A stretch of 64,000 nt of DNA from Tetmemena sp. SeJ-2015 (GCA_027382625.1 JAJKFJ010020752.1:124001-188000); one strand, 5' to 3'; shown: positions 52,282 through 63,143, counted from the stretch's first letter. A program made the numbers and translations. The notes: generated from the letters alone by a model not told the origin.

Positions 52282-53054
52282 ATGGCAGTGGCGAACCTTT
52301 TCGAGCTCGGGGGCAAGCGGGATATGGACAAGACGAAGGCGCTGGAAAGCGCACTGGCGCAGATTGAACGGCAGTTCGGCAAGGGTTCGATCATGCGTCT
52401 TGGGGAAAACAACCCCATCATGGATGTCGAGGCAACCTCGACCGGATCGCTGGGTCTGGATATCGCGCTGGGAATCGGTGGCCTGCCCAAGGGCCGGATC
52501 ATCGAAATCTATGGCCCGGAAAGTTCCGGCAAGACCACGCTGACGCTGCATGTGGTGGCCGAAGAGCAGAAAAAGGGCGGCGTCTGCGCCTTTGTCGACG
52601 CGGAACACGCGCTGGACCCGCAATATGCCAAGAAGCTGGGCGTCAACCTTGACGAGCTGCTGATCAGCCAGCCCGACACGGGCGAACAGGCGCTGGAAAT
52701 CGTCGATACGCTGGTGCGGTCGGGGGCGGTCAGCCTTATCGTGGTCGACTCGGTCGCGGCGCTGACGCCGAAATCCGAGATCGAGGGCGACATGGGCGAC
52801 GCGCAGGTCGGCGCACAGGCGCGTCTGATGTCGCAGGCCATGCGCAAGCTGACGGCGAGCATCGGGCGCAGCAATTGCATGGTGATCTTCATCAACCAGA
52901 TCCGCATGAAGATTGGCGTGATGTTCGGCAGCCCCGAGACGACGACGGGCGGCAACGCGCTGAAATTCTATGCCTCGGTCCGTCTGGATATCCGCCGCAT
53001 CGGCGCGATCAAGGAAAAGGACGATGTCGTGGGCAACACCACCCGCGTCAAGGT

Positions 53055-53085
<31 letters not shown>

Positions 53086-53355
53086 CAGGTGGAATTCGAC
53101 ATCATGTATGGCGAGGGGATTTCCAAGACCGGCGAGCTGGTCGATATCGGCGTCAAGGCCGGCGTGGTCGAGAAATCGGGGTCGTGGTATTCCTATGGCG
53201 ACGAGCGGATCGGACAGGGGCGCGAGAATGCGAAGCTGTTCCTCAAGCAGAACCCCGGCACCGCGCAAGAGATCGAGGACAAGATCCGCGCTGCCAACGG
53301 GCTTGATTTCATGATGGCCGATACGGGCGAGGAACCCGATGTCGTCGACATGTAA
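52282..53355 (+). CDS. recA: RecA recombinase
   Basis: An intact 357-residue protein. [20 protein letters not shown] at ATG 52282 (GGGAG ribosome site), then Walker A in [20 protein letters not shown], Walker B in [18 protein letters not shown], loop L1 in [20 protein letters not shown] and L2 in [20 protein letters not shown]. The acidic tail [14 protein letters not shown] is present. It mediates strand exchange and LexA autocleavage. Behind SOS boxes and followed by its own terminator. The start is favoured over an upstream in-frame ATG at 52183 because that would enclose the SOS boxes. Confidence 0.98.
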
Positions 53356-53380
53356 GGCCTGACCGCAGGGTCAAAAGCCG

Positions 53381-53410
53381 GGCCGGAACCGCAGGGTTCC
53401 GGCCTTTTTT
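53381..53410 (+). terminator. Terminator after recA
   Basis: GGCCGGAACC, loop GCAG, GGTTCCGGCC, then six T. A 10-bp perfect stem 26 bases after the recA stop. Confidence 0.92.
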
Positions 53411-53506
53411 CTTTGCCCGCGCCCCAAGCGGTGGACAGGGGCGCGGCGGGGGGCTAATTGAGGGTCCGAAAACCGGCTTTCCGCCTTTTGAAAGGGCATT
53501 CCGAGC

Positions 53507-56140
53507 ATGGCGTCGCTGAACGATATCCGCTCTACCTTCCTTGATTTTTTCCAGCGCAACGGGCACCGCGTTGTCGAGTCCTCGCCGCTTGTGCCGCGCA
53601 ATGACCCGACGCTGATGTTCGCCAATTCCGGCATGGTGCAGTTCAAGAACTGCTTCACCGGCGTCGAGACGCGGGATTACAAGCGCGCGACCACGGCGCA
53701 GAAATGCGTGCGGGCGGGCGGCAAGCACAATGACCTCGACAATGTCGGCTATACGGCGCGGCACCATACGTTTTTCGAAATGCTGGGGAATTTCAGCTTT
53801 GGCGACTATTTCAAGGCCGAGGCGATCGCCTTTTCCTGGGAATTGCTGACCAAGGATTTCGGGATCGACCCGAAAAAACTGTGCGTCACGGTCTATCATA
53901 CCGATGACGAGGCGGCGGGGATCTGGAAGAAAGTGGCGGGGCTGGACGAGGCCCGCATCATCCGCATCCCGACGGATGACAACTTCTGGCGCATGGGGCC
54001 GACCGGGCCTTGTGGTCCCTGTACCGAGATTTTCTACGATCACGGCGACCATATCTGGGGCGGCCCTCCGGGATCGAAGGATGAGGACGGCGACCGGTTC
54101 ATCGAGATCTGGAACAACGTTTTCATGCAGAACGAGCAGTTCGCGGACGGGTCGATGCGCCCGCTCGACATGCAGTCGATCGACACGGGCATGGGGCTTG
54201 AGCGGATCGGGGCGCTGTTGCAGGGCAAGCATGACAACTATGACACCGACCTGATGCGGTCGCTGATCGAGGCATCGGCCCATGCGACGAGCAACGATCC
54301 CGACGGTCCGGGCAAGGTGCATCACCGTGTGATCGCGGATCACCTGCGGTCGACCTCGTTCCTGATTGCCGACGGGGTGATGCCGTCGAACGAAGGGCGC
54401 GGCTATGTGCTGCGGCGGATCATGCGGCGCGCGATGCGCCATGCGCATATCCTTGGCGCGCAGGATCCGGTGATGTTCCGTCTGGTGCCTGCCCTGGTGC
54501 GGCAGATGGGTGCGGCCTATCCCGAGATTGCACGGGCGCAATCGCTGATCGAAGAGACGCTGAAGCTGGAAGAGACCAAGTTCAAGCAGACGCTGGACCG
54601 TGGGTTGAAGCTACTTGATGACGAGCTTGTCGCGCCTGCCGAAGGCGGCGATCTGCCCGGCGCGGCGGCTTCAAGCTGTATGACACCTATGGTTTCCCGC
54701 TCGACCTGACGCAGGACGCGCTGCGCGAAAAGGGCCGCGCGGTGGATGTGTCCGGTTTCGATGCCGCCATGGCCGAGCAAAAGACCAAGGCGCGGGCCGC
54801 ATGGTCGGGCACGGGCGAGGCGAAGGATGCGAAAATCTGGTTCGAACTGGCCGAAGCGCATGGGGCGACCGAATTCCTTGGCTATGACACCGAAACCGCC
54901 GAGGGCGTGATCGCACTGTCGCGACGGCGCGGCGATCGGCCAGCGCGGCCAGCGGCGAACGGTGCAGATCGTTGTGAACCAGACGCCGTTCTATGGCGGA
55001 ATCGGGTGGTCAGCGTGGCGATGCGGGCTGGATCCGCACCGATACCGGCCTTGCGCATGTCACCGACACCAGGAAGGCCGCCGGGGTCTTCATCCACATC
55101 GCGACGGTGACCGAGGGCAGTATCCTCAAAGGCCAACCCGCCAAACTGGAGCTGGACCACAAGCGGCGCGGGGCGATCCGCGCCAACCACTCGGCCACCC
55201 ACCTGCTGCACGAGGCGCTGCGCGAGACGCTGGGTAGCCATGTCGCGCAGCGGGGCAGCCTGAATGCGCCCGACCGGCTGCGGTTCGACTTTGCCCATAA
55301 CGCTGCCCTGTCACCGGTGGAACTGGCCAAGGTCGAGGCCGAGGTGAACGGCTATATCCGCCAGAATGGTGCGGTCGAGACCCGGCTGATGGCACCGGAC
55401 GATGCGCGCGCCTTGGGCGCGCAGGCGCTGTTCGGCGAGAAATACGGCACGAGGTCCGCGTCGTGTCGATGGGGGTGCAGGACGGTTCGGGCAAGGGCAC
55501 GGATGGCAAGACCTATTCGATCGAACTGTGCGGCGGCACGCATGGGGCCGCTGGGCGAGATCGGGCCTATGCTGGCGCGATTCCCCCTCTCGGCAGGCGT
55601 GCGCGGGCGTGATCGAGGCGCTGACCGGACGGCCGGTCGCTGGCCATCTGCGCTGCAGCATGCGGCCTGCCGAGGTGCGGCGTGAAAGCGCCGGTGACCG
55701 AAGTGGCGACCGGTTGAAGGGCACTGTTCGACGAACGCCGCGCCTTTGGGCAGAACGAGGTCGCGCAGCTGCGCCGGCGAGGTGGCGATGGCGGCAAGGG
55801 CGCAGGTCCGGAGGCCAAGGAAATCAATGGAATCAAGCTGATCGCCCAGGTTCTAACTGGCGTTTCGGGCAGGATCTGCCCGCGCTGATCGACGAGATGA
55901 AGGCGCGGCTCGGGTCGGGCGCGGTGCTGCTGATCGCGGATACGGGCGCCAAGCCTGCGGTTGCGGCGGGGGTGACGGCGGACCTGACGGGGCGCATCAG
56001 CGCCGTGTCGCTGGTCAAGGCGGCGGCCGAGGCGATGGGCGGCAAGGGCGGCGGTGGCCGCCCGACTGGCCAGGCGGCGGGGCCGATATCGGCCAGGCCG
56101 AGCAGCGATCAAGGCGGCGCGAAGCCGCGATGGGGGTTGA
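53507..56140 (+). CDS. alaS: Alanyl-tRNA synthetase
   Basis: [20 protein letters not shown] opens the catalytic core: [40 protein letters not shown]. The editing domain has [20 protein letters not shown] (HxxxH) and IELCGGTH (Cys, His). The C-terminal Ala domain appears as [20 protein letters not shown] and [20 protein letters not shown]. The first 390 codons are intact; frameshifts follow near 54665, 54920, 55005, 55450, 55545, 55600-55800, 55860 and 56070. The natural stop is TGA 56138-56140; one G is missing from the preceding G-run. The next gene starts two bases later. Confidence 0.95.
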
Positions 56141-56141
56141 G

Positions 56142-56430
56142 ATGCCGGTTGCCTATTGGATTGCCCATGTCGAGGTGACCAATCCCGAGGCCTATGCGCT
56201 TTATGCCGGGCGCCGGACCGGCGATTGCCGCGCATGGCGGGGTGTTTCTGGCCCGTGGCGGGCGCTATGTGCAGCTTGAAGGCAATGACCGCGCGCGCAA
56301 TGTCGTGGCGCGGTTCCCCAGCCTCGAGGCGGCGGTGGCCTGCTACAACTCGGCCGAGTATCAGGCGGCGCTGGAACATGCCAAGGGCGCGGCAGAACGC
56401 GATCTCGTGGTTGTCGAAGCGCTGGACTAG
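56142..56430 (+). CDS. DUF1330 family protein
   Basis: Starts [20 protein letters not shown] at 56142, one base after the alaS stop. After a frameshift near 56205 the rest is intact: [40 protein letters not shown], ending VVVEALD at 56428-56430. This is a dimeric alpha/beta barrel family of about 96 residues with no established reaction. Coupled translation with alaS is likely from the spacing. A terminator follows. Confidence 0.85.
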
Positions 56431-56480
56431 CCGATTGTTTCAGCGCCCGGCGGATTATCGCGGGGATTTCAACGCATTCG

Positions 56481-56515
56481 AAGGGCCGCCCGCTACCGCT
56501 GGGGCGGCCTTTCTG
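56481..56515 (+). terminator. Terminator after the DUF1330 gene
   Basis: AAGGGCCGCCC and GGGCGGCCTTT form a stem of 8 G-C pairs plus A-T pairs around a 10-base loop, followed by CTGTT. It closes the alaS operon. Confidence 0.75.
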
Positions 56516-56553
56516 TTACAAACGGGCAAAGCCTGCGGGCAGCGAGGGGTATC

Positions 56554-57348
56554 ATGTGCCGTTGGGCGGCCTATATCGGCAAGCGGATCTTTCTTGAGGA
56601 AATCGTGTCCCGCCCGGGCCACAGCCTGATCCATCAAAGCCATTGCGCCACGCAATGCCATACGGCGACCAATGCCGATGGCTTCGGCATCGCCTGGTAT
56701 GACGAACGGCCTGAGCCCGGCCAGTATCGCGACATCATGCCCGCCTGGTCGGACCCGAACCTGCGCAGCCTGACGGCGCAAGTCCGATCGCCCCTGTTCC
56801 TGGCGCATGTCCGGGCCTCGACCGGCACGGCGACCAGCCGCAACAACTGCCACCCTTTCACCCATGGGATCTGGAGCTTCATGCATAACGGCCAGATCGG
56901 CGGCTATGACCGATTCCGCCGCGATGCCGACATGATGATCCCCGACGCGCTATACCCCAACCGGCGCGGCGCGACCGACAGCGAGGCGCTGTTCCTGATC
57001 GCCGTGGCCGAGGGGCTGGACCATGATCCGCGTTCCGCGCTGGAACGGGCGGCGGCGCGGTTCATCCGGCTGGCGCGCGAAAAGGGCGCCGCCCCGCATC
57101 TGCGGATGACGGCGGCCTTGTCCGATGGCAAGCAGCTTTACGCCGTGCGCTATGCCACCGACGATCTGGCGCCCAGCCTGTATTACCGCTGGTCCGACAC
57201 CCGGATGGGCATGGCCGTGGTGTCGAGCCGCTGGAATCCGACGAGGGCAACTGGACCGAAATCCCGCAGCCAGTTTTTGCAGCTTTGACGATCGCGCGGC
57301 GTGCTGGTCGAGGATTTCTATCCCTGCCGTCTGGCTTCGGCCGCCTAG
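56554..57348 (+). CDS. Class II glutamine amidotransferase (YafJ/EgtC-like)
   Basis: MCRWAAYIGKRIFLEEIVSR: the Cys at position 2 is the N-terminal nucleophile after Met removal. CATQCHTATNADGFGIAWYD, RSPLFLAHVRASTGTATSRN and NNCHPFTHGIWSFMHNGQIG are the family's conserved loops. Two frameshifts near 57230 and 57285 precede the end FYPCRLASAA at TAG 57346-57348. These enzymes remove an amide or gamma-glutamyl group; EgtC in ergothioneine synthesis is one example, but no egt genes are seen here. The stop overlaps the stop of the convergent DUF2892 gene within CCTAGG. Confidence 0.82.
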
Positions 57349-57552
57349 GCCTGTTTCACCGGGCAGGTGTTGAAGCCCAGGATCGAATAAAGCGGCAGTC
57401 GACATCAGGCCGGTCAGCAGGGGCACGATGCCGATCAGCTTGGCCCAGTGCCAGAAGCCGTTGCCGTGATCGAAGACGAACCAGGCGATCAGGGCAAGGC
57501 CGATGGCGATGCGCAGGATGCGGTCGATGCCGCCGACATTGGTCTTGAACAT
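57345..57552 (-). CDS. DUF2892 small membrane protein
   Basis: MFKTNVGGIDRILRIAIGLA opens the family at ATG 57552; two membrane helices follow (LIAWFVFDHGNGFWHWAKLI, GIVPLLTGLMSTAAL). After a frameshift near 57385 the usual end FNTCPVKQ is recovered, with TAG on the minus strand at 57345-57347. About 68 residues, often linked with rhodanese or sulfur genes elsewhere; the function is unknown. The stop overlaps the convergent amidotransferase stop. Confidence 0.78.
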
Positions 57553-57825
57553 GTCTGTCTCCTTCAAGACGAAGCATCGGACTTATACGTCAAACCACAA
57601 CACATTCATAGATGATTGATTGTCACAGATGTGATCGCTCGGGCGCGGGAAACGCCCGGTCCCTGCGGGAACCCGCCGTGGAACCATATCCGCAACGGCG
57701 GCACGGTGCCGGGGATGAACGGCGTGGAGAGGCTTCTCTGGAAATGCTGCCGACCAAGGCCAATGTCAGGGCTCTGGCGCGACCAAGACGTGTCAGGTCA
57801 ACCCTAACCCATGGAGGATGTCAGG

Positions 57826-58070
57826 ATGACCGACCCCAGAGACCCGACCAGAGAGCAGCCCCGCGATCCGCGGCAGCCGCAGGTGCGCGACCCGCATCAG
57901 CAACCCGACCGCGCGCCGGGCGCAGCAGGAAGCAGCAGGACCCCAGCGCCGCCCGGACAGCAGCAGGGCGGCGAGCAACCGGGCGGCCAGGGCAGTCTCC
58001 CAGCGCCGCTGACGCGGAAGGTTCTGAAAATTGTATATCGGCGGCATTTGCCCCGCCGTGCTTTCAAACT
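57826..58070 (+). CDS. Pro/Gln/Arg-rich short protein, end uncertain
   Basis: ATG 57826 has GGAGG at 57813 in the correct place, giving MTDPRDPTREQPRDPRQPQV then RDPHQQPDRAPGAAGSSRTP, a low-complexity hydrophilic segment of about 60 residues. The frame stays open into the convergent mmsA gene, so the real stop is probably lost by an indel near 58000 (for example TGA at 58009 in another frame). It may be the cytoplasmic N-terminus of a small membrane protein, but no helix is visible. The preceding 57553-57825 has no recognisable gene. Confidence 0.4.
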
Positions 58071-58080
58071 GCGCCCAGGC

Positions 58081-59588
58081 TTAGTCGAGCGCCTTGAAGT
58101 TCAGGCTTGCGCCTTCCTTGATGCCCGAGAACCAGCGCGCCGTGACGGTCTTGGTCTTGGTGTAGAAGCGGAAGGCGTCGGGGCCATACTGGTTCAGGTC
58201 GCCGAAGGCCGAACGTTTCCAGCCGCCGAAGGAGAAATAGGACAGCGGCACCGGGATCGGGAAGTTGATCCCAACCATACCGACATTCACCCGGCTGGCG
58301 AAATCGCGCGCGGTGTCGCCATCGGCGGTGAAGATCGCGGTGCCATTGCCATACTCATTGTCCATGACCAGCTTGAGCGCATCGTCATAGGTCTTGGCGC
58401 GGACCTGGCTTAGGACCGGGCCGAAGATCTCTTGCTTGTAGATCTCCATATCGGCGGTGACATTGTCAAAGAGCGACGGGCCGACGAAGAAACCGTCCTC
58501 ATAGCCTTGCAGCTTGAAGCCGCGCCCGTCGACGACCAGTTTCGCGCCTTGTTCCACGCCGGAATCGATCAGGCCAAGGATTCGGTCCTGCGAGGCCTTG
58601 GTGATGACGGGGCCGAAATCGACATCGTCGCCCGCCGTGTAGGGGCCGACCTTCAGCTTTTCGATCCGCGGAACCAGACGTTCGATCAGCGCGTCGGCGG
58701 TCTTCTCTCCCACAGGCACCGCGACCGAGATCGCCATGCAGCGTTCGCCCGCTGCACCGAAGCCCGCGCCGATCAGCGCATCCGCCGCCTTGTCGAGATC
58801 GGCATCCGGCATGATGATCATGTGGTTCTTGGCACCGCCAAAGCACTGCACGCGCTTGCCGTTGCTTGCCGCGCGGCCATAGATGTATTGCGCGATCGGG
58901 GTAGAGCCGACAAAGCCGACGCCCCCTGGATCACCGATGATCCCAAGATACCGTCGACCACCGCCTTGTCGCCATTGACCACCTGAAGCACGCCATCGGC
59001 AGACCGGCCTGCCTTAAACAGTTGGGCCAGCAGCATGGCGGTCGAGGGCACGCGCTCGGAGGGTTTCAGGATCATCGCGTTCCCCGCTGGCGATGGCCGG
59101 GCCCATTTTTCCCACACAGCGGGATCATGGCGGGGAAGTTGAAGGGCGTGATGCCCGCAACCACGCCCAAGGCTGGCGCATGGCATAAAAAGTCAATGCC
59201 CGGACCTGCCCAATCCATTATTCGCCCTTTGAGCATGGCGGGTGCGCCCATGCAGACCTCGACCACTTCCAGCCCGCGCTGCACATCGCCGCGCGCATCG
59301 GGCAGGGTCTTGCCATGTTCGCGGCTGACCAGTTCGGCCAGCCTGTCCATGTTCTTGTTGATCAGGGCGCCGAAGGCCATCATCACCCGCGCGCGGCGCT
59401 GCGGGTTGGTCGCGGCCCAGGCGGCCTGGGGCCCCGGCGGCCTTGGCGATGGCGTCGTCCAGCTCGGCCTGGCTTGCCAGCGCGACGCGGGCCTGAACCT
59501 CACCCGTGGCGGGGTTGTAGATATCCGCGAAGCGGCCCGAATTACCCGCCACCCGCTTGCCGTTGATCCAGTGACCGATCTCTTGCAT
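58081..59588 (-). CDS. mmsA: Methylmalonate-semialdehyde dehydrogenase (CoA-acylating)
   Basis: MQEIGHWINGKRVAGNSGRF begins at 59588. The aldehyde dehydrogenase fold shows SREHGKTLPDARGDVQRGLE, PLGVVAGITPFNFPAMIPL, and the catalytic Cys in AAGERCMAISVAVPVGEKTA. The C-terminus is intact: PIPVPLSYFSFGGWKRSAFG, PDAFRFYTKTKTVTARWF. It turns methylmalonate semialdehyde or malonate semialdehyde into propionyl- or acetyl-CoA in valine and inositol degradation. Frameshifts lie near 59435, 59200, 59115, 59010, 58930-58900. It is divergent from a LysR gene with a shared palindrome. Confidence 0.92.
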
Positions 59589-59633
59589 GACGCATCTCCT
59601 CCGATAGGTTGCGGCGGTTTTACCCTTGCGGAA

Positions 59634-59660
59634 TTGCCAGACAAAGCGGCAATCTGGCAA
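59634..59660. promoter_or_regulatory. LysR-type operator between mmsA and its regulator
   Basis: TTGCCAGA at 59634-59641 and TCTGGCAA at 59653-59660: perfect 8-base arms 11 bases apart, the T-N11-A spacing typical of LysR-type regulators. Outer arms ACCCTT and AAGGGT (59622 and 59661) extend it. It lies 23 bases before the LysR start. Confidence 0.7.
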
Positions 59661-59682
59661 AAGGGTTTTGCAGGATTGCAAT

Positions 59683-60593
59683 ATGGACTGGGATGATCTG
59701 CGCGTCTTCCTGGCGGTCGCGCGCAGCGAAAGCCTGTCGGGGGCAGGGCGGCTGCTGCGGATCGACCCCGCAACCGTCGGTCGCCGGGTTTCGCGGCTGG
59801 AAGAGGCGATGGGCGCGCGGCTTTTCGTCAAAAGCCCGCAGGGCTATGCGCTGACGGATGCGGGCGGGCGGCTGATCGCCCATGCCGAGCGTGCCGAGGC
59901 GGCGGCACTGGCGGCCAGCGAAAGCCTGTCGGGCGCGGGGGCGCAGGGCGAGGGGTTGGTCGGCCAGGTGCGGCTGGGCGCGCCCGATGGCTGCGCCAAT
60001 TACCTGCTGCCGCAGGTGATCGCCCGGATCGGCCGCGACAATCCCGGCCTTGAGTGCAGCTTGTCGCCCTGCCGCGGGTCTTCAATCTGTCGAAGCGCGA
60101 GGCCGATATGGCCATTGGCGTGTCGCGGCCCGAGACCGGACGGCTGACCGTGCAGAAGCTGGCCGATTATCAGCTTCACCTCGCCGCGAGCCGCGCCTAT
60201 CTGGCCGAGCATCCGGTCACGGGCGCCGAGGATCTGCAACGCCACCGCTTCGTCGGCTACATCCCCGACCTGATCTTCGACAAGGAGCTGGACTATCTGG
60301 CCGAAATCGGCGCGCCGCCGGTTTCGTTTTCGTCGAACTCGGTCTCGGTGCAATTGAACTTTCTGCGCCAGGGCGCGGGGCTGGGCGTGGTGCATGATTT
60401 CGCCCTTGCCGCCGCGCCGGAACTGCAGCGCGTCCTGCCCGACTTGATCGGCCTCAGCCGCAGTTTCTGGTTGATCCGCCATGCCGAGGACACCCGCGTC
60501 GCCCGGCTGGCGCGCTTTGCCGAAGACCTGATCCGCGAATGCCGCGCCGAGATCCTGCGCCTGGAAGCTAGAGGCCTTGAATCAAGGGCTTGA
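59683..60593 (+). CDS. LysR-type regulator, probable activator of mmsA
   Basis: MDWDDLRVFLAVARSESLSG AGRLLRIDPATVGRRVSRLE gives the helix-turn-helix. After one frameshift near 60055, LVALPRVFNLSKREADMAIG and VSRPETGRLTVQKLADYQLH form the effector-binding domain, ending at 60591-60593. Start ATG 59683 is chosen because the reading from 59626 overlaps the palindrome. About 303 residues, normal. The divergent arrangement with mmsA, common in alphaproteobacteria, suggests control of valine/propionate degradation. Confidence 0.88.
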
Positions 60594-60670
60594 ATGAAAG
60601 GAGGGCTTGACAGACTCGGGGGCAAGGACAGACCCTTCCACTGACAAGACGGGAATGCGGAGGAGGACCG

Positions 60671-61103
60671 ATGCTTGTCAGCCAGATCCTGAAGTCGAAC
60701 GCCCGAACAGGCGGTCTCCACCATTGCGCCCGGCGCCACGCTGGCCGAAGCGGCTGCCATGCTATCGGAAAAGCGGATCGGGGCGGTGATCGTATCCTCC
60801 GATGCAAGCATGCGGCGGGGATTCTTCCGAGCGCGACATCGTGCGCGAGCTGGGCAAGCGCGGACCGTCCTGCCTGACGATACGGTCGACACGGTGATGA
60901 CCGCGAAGCTGGTCTCTTGCGCGCGGGCCGATCAGACCGACGCGGTCCTGCAAAAGATGACGGACGGGCGCTTTCGCCACATGCCGGTGATGGAGGGCGA
61001 CCAGATGATCGGCCTCATCTCGATCGGCGACGTGGTAAAGGCGCGGCTGATGGAGCTTGCGATGGAAAAGGACGCGCTCGAGGGGATGATCAAGGGTTTC
61101 TGA
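60671..61103 (+). CDS. CBS-domain-pair protein
   Basis: MLVSQILKS opens at 60671 behind GGAGGA. After frameshifts at about 60700, 60810 and 60875, AAMLSEKRIGAVIVSSD and the intact second domain VSCARADQTDAVLQKMTDGR, FRHMPVMEGDQMIGLISIGD follow, with the adenosine-binding GDVV end, then VKARLMELAMEKDALEGMIK. Stand-alone CBS pairs bind adenine nucleotides and modulate partners. The function here is unknown. coaD follows 103 bases downstream on the same strand. Confidence 0.85.
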
Positions 61104-61206
61104 CCCGCCGTCGCAGCAGGCCCGTTCCGCGCTGCGGCGAAAACGCCCTTGCATGTCGTGACGCAATATTGTTGCGTTGCATCCCGCTGGGGGCAGGGGG
61201 GCATCC

Positions 61207-61701
61207 ATGCGTATCGGCCTTTATCCGGGAACCTTCGACCCGATCACGCTGGGTCATGTCGACATCATCCAGCGGGCGATGGCACTCGTCGACCGCTTGG
61301 TGATCGGCGTCGCCATCAACCGCGACAAGGGGCCGATGTTCTCCCTCGAAGAGCGGGTGGCGATGATCAAGGCCGAGTGTGCCGCGATCACCGCGGTTAC
61401 GGGCGGCGAGATCGTCGTGCATCCCTTCGAGAACTTGCTGATTGATTGCGCGCGTGATGTGGGCGCGGGGATCATCATCCGCGGGCTGCGGGCCGTGGCG
61501 GATTTTGAATATGAATTCCAGATGGTTGGCATGAACCGGGCGCTCGATTCCTCGGTCGAGACCGTGTTCCTGATGGCCGATGCGCGGCGGCAAGCCATCG
61601 CGTCCAAGCTAGTGAAAGAGATCGCGCGGCTCGGCGGCGACGTGTCGCGCTTCGTCACCCCGCCGGTGGTGCGGGCCTTGAAGGACCGCTACGGCAAATA
61701 G
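61207..61701 (+). CDS. coaD: Phosphopantetheine adenylyltransferase
   Basis: An intact 164-residue protein. MRIGLYPGTFDPITLGHVDI carries TxGH, and the second nucleotide motif is in FLMADARRQAIASKLVKEIA (here with ADARRQAIAS in place of the usual ISSS). FEYEFQMVGMNRALDSSVET is the phosphopantetheine-binding helix. It transfers AMP to 4'-phosphopantetheine in CoA synthesis. A terminator lies 4 bases after the stop. Confidence 0.95.
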   Translation: MRIGLYPGTFDPITLGHVDIIQRAMALVDRLVIGVAINRDKGPMFSLEERVAMIKAECAAITAVTGGEIVVHPFENLLIDCARDVGAGIIIRGLRAVADFEYEFQMVGMNRALDSSVETVFLMADARRQAIASKLVKEIARLGGDVSRFVTPPVVRALKDRYGK

Positions 61702-61705
61702 CAAA

Positions 61706-61725
61706 AGGGGGCCAAACGGCCCCCT
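61706..61725 (+). terminator. Terminator after coaD
   Basis: AGGGGGCC, loop AAAC, GGCCCCCT: an 8-bp stem preceded by AAAA, immediately after the coaD stop. The T-run on the plus strand is weak (TGTGTC), and the minus strand has TTTTGC, so it may mainly serve the small leftward gene at 61754. Confidence 0.65.
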
Positions 61726-61753
61726 GTGTCATCCAGCAGCCCTGGGCCGCGGA

Positions 61754-61926
61754 TCAGCTCCGGCCATAGACCGCGATCATCGCCAGCTTGTCGGCATCGC
61801 CCGGATAGATATCCAGGTCCAGCGCCACGTTCAGCGGCATATTGGCAATCTCGTCGCGGGTGCGGCGAGGTAGGCCCGGCGCTTGCGGGCAGCTTCTTTC
61901 CAGTCTTCGAACATCGTCAGCATCAT
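61754..61926 (-). CDS. Small conserved-looking protein, unknown function
   Basis: MMLTMFEDWKEAARKRRAYL, then after a one-base frameshift near 61862 TRDEIANMPLNVALDLDIYP and GDADKLAMIAVYGRS with stop TGA at 61754-61756. About 56 residues, with an N-terminal Arg/Lys-rich helix like that of DUF1127 proteins, but a different second half. The start may be the first or second of the two ATGs. It sits between two terminators and seems to be its own small gene. Confidence 0.55.
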
Positions 61927-62054
61927 CTTCGTCCTTTCGTGCAAGAGCCCGGATGGCCTTTGCATGTCCGGAATATGCGCCCGCATGTTAGCGCGAACAA
62001 GATCTGATGCCGCACTGCGGCGTTGCGCTGAGCGCATAGCTCGCCCAGAAATGC

Positions 62055-62079
62055 AAAGGGCGCCCATGGGCGCCCCTTT
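62055..62079 (-). terminator. Terminator after gap
   Basis: AAAGGGCGCCC AT GGGCGCCCCTTT is nearly self-complementary, 26 bases beyond the gap stop, and would form a hairpin on either strand. The T-run is short (three). Confidence 0.6.
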
Positions 62080-62104
62080 CGTGGTTTCGATCAGCCCCTG
62101 AGGG

Positions 62105-63107
62105 TCAGATCAGCTTGCCCATCGCCACGGCAGTATCCGCCATGCGGTTCGAGAAGCCCCATTCGTTGTCATACCAGGTCAGGATCGACACGAATGTCCC
62201 GTCCATTACCTTGGTCTGGTCCATATGGAACACCGAGGAATGCGGATCGTGGTTGAAGTCGGACGAGACATTCTTGAACTCGGTATAGCCCAGAATACCC
62301 TTGAGCGGCCCGCTTTCCGCCGCCGCCTTGATCGCGGCATTCACCTCTTCCACGCTGGTCGCGCGCTTGGCGATGAACTTCAGGTCCACGACCGAAACAT
62401 TCGGCGTCGGCACGCGGATCGCGAAGCCGTCCATCTTGCCCTTCAACTCGGGCAACACCAGACCCACGGCCTTTGCCGCCCCGGTCGAGGTCGGGATCAT
62501 GCTCAGCGCCGCAGCACGGCCCCGATACAGGTCCTTGTGCATCGTATCCAGCGTCGGCTGGTCGCCGGTGTAAGAGTGGATGGTGGTCATCATCCCCTTT
62601 TCGATGCCGATGGCATCGTTCAGCACCTTGGCAACCGGCGACAGGCAGTTCGTCGTGCAGGACGCGTTGGACACGACCAGATCGTCCTTGGTCAACGTGC
62701 CGTGGTTCACACCGTAAACGATGGTCTTGTCCGCGCCGTCACCGGGGGCCGAGATCAGGACCCGCTTCGATCCGTTCTCGAGATGGGCGAGGCATTTTTC
62801 CTTCGAGGTGAAAATCCCCGTGCATTCCATCACGATATCCACATTGCCCCAGGGCAGTTCGGCGGGTTTTTGATCGCCGTGACCTGCATGTGGCCCCGGC
62901 CAACATCAATCCAGTCAGGCCCCGTGGTGACCTCTACCGGGAAGCGGCCATGCACCGAATCAAAGCGCAGCAGATGCGCGTTGGTCTCGACCGGGCCAAG
63001 GTCGTTGATCGCGATGACCTGAATGTCTTGCGGCCCGATCGATGATCGCACCGCAGCACCTTGCGGCCGATGCGGCCGAATCCGTTGATGGCAACCTTGA
63101 CGACCAT
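62105..63107 (-). CDS. gap: Glyceraldehyde-3-phosphate dehydrogenase, type I
   Basis: [19 protein letters not shown] begins at 63107 with the NAD-binding loop. After damage at 62880-63050, [20 protein letters not shown], the catalytic Cys in [20 protein letters not shown], and [20 protein letters not shown] follow. It interconverts glyceraldehyde-3-phosphate and 1,3-bisphosphoglycerate. The other gap copy lies upstream in the same direction, with a 47-residue membrane protein between. A palindrome TGATAGCGCTAACA at 63144-63157 precedes the start by 36 bases. Confidence 0.94.
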
Positions 63108-63143
63108 GGTCTTCCTCCGAAGCTTGCTGGATCCGGAACGCGG

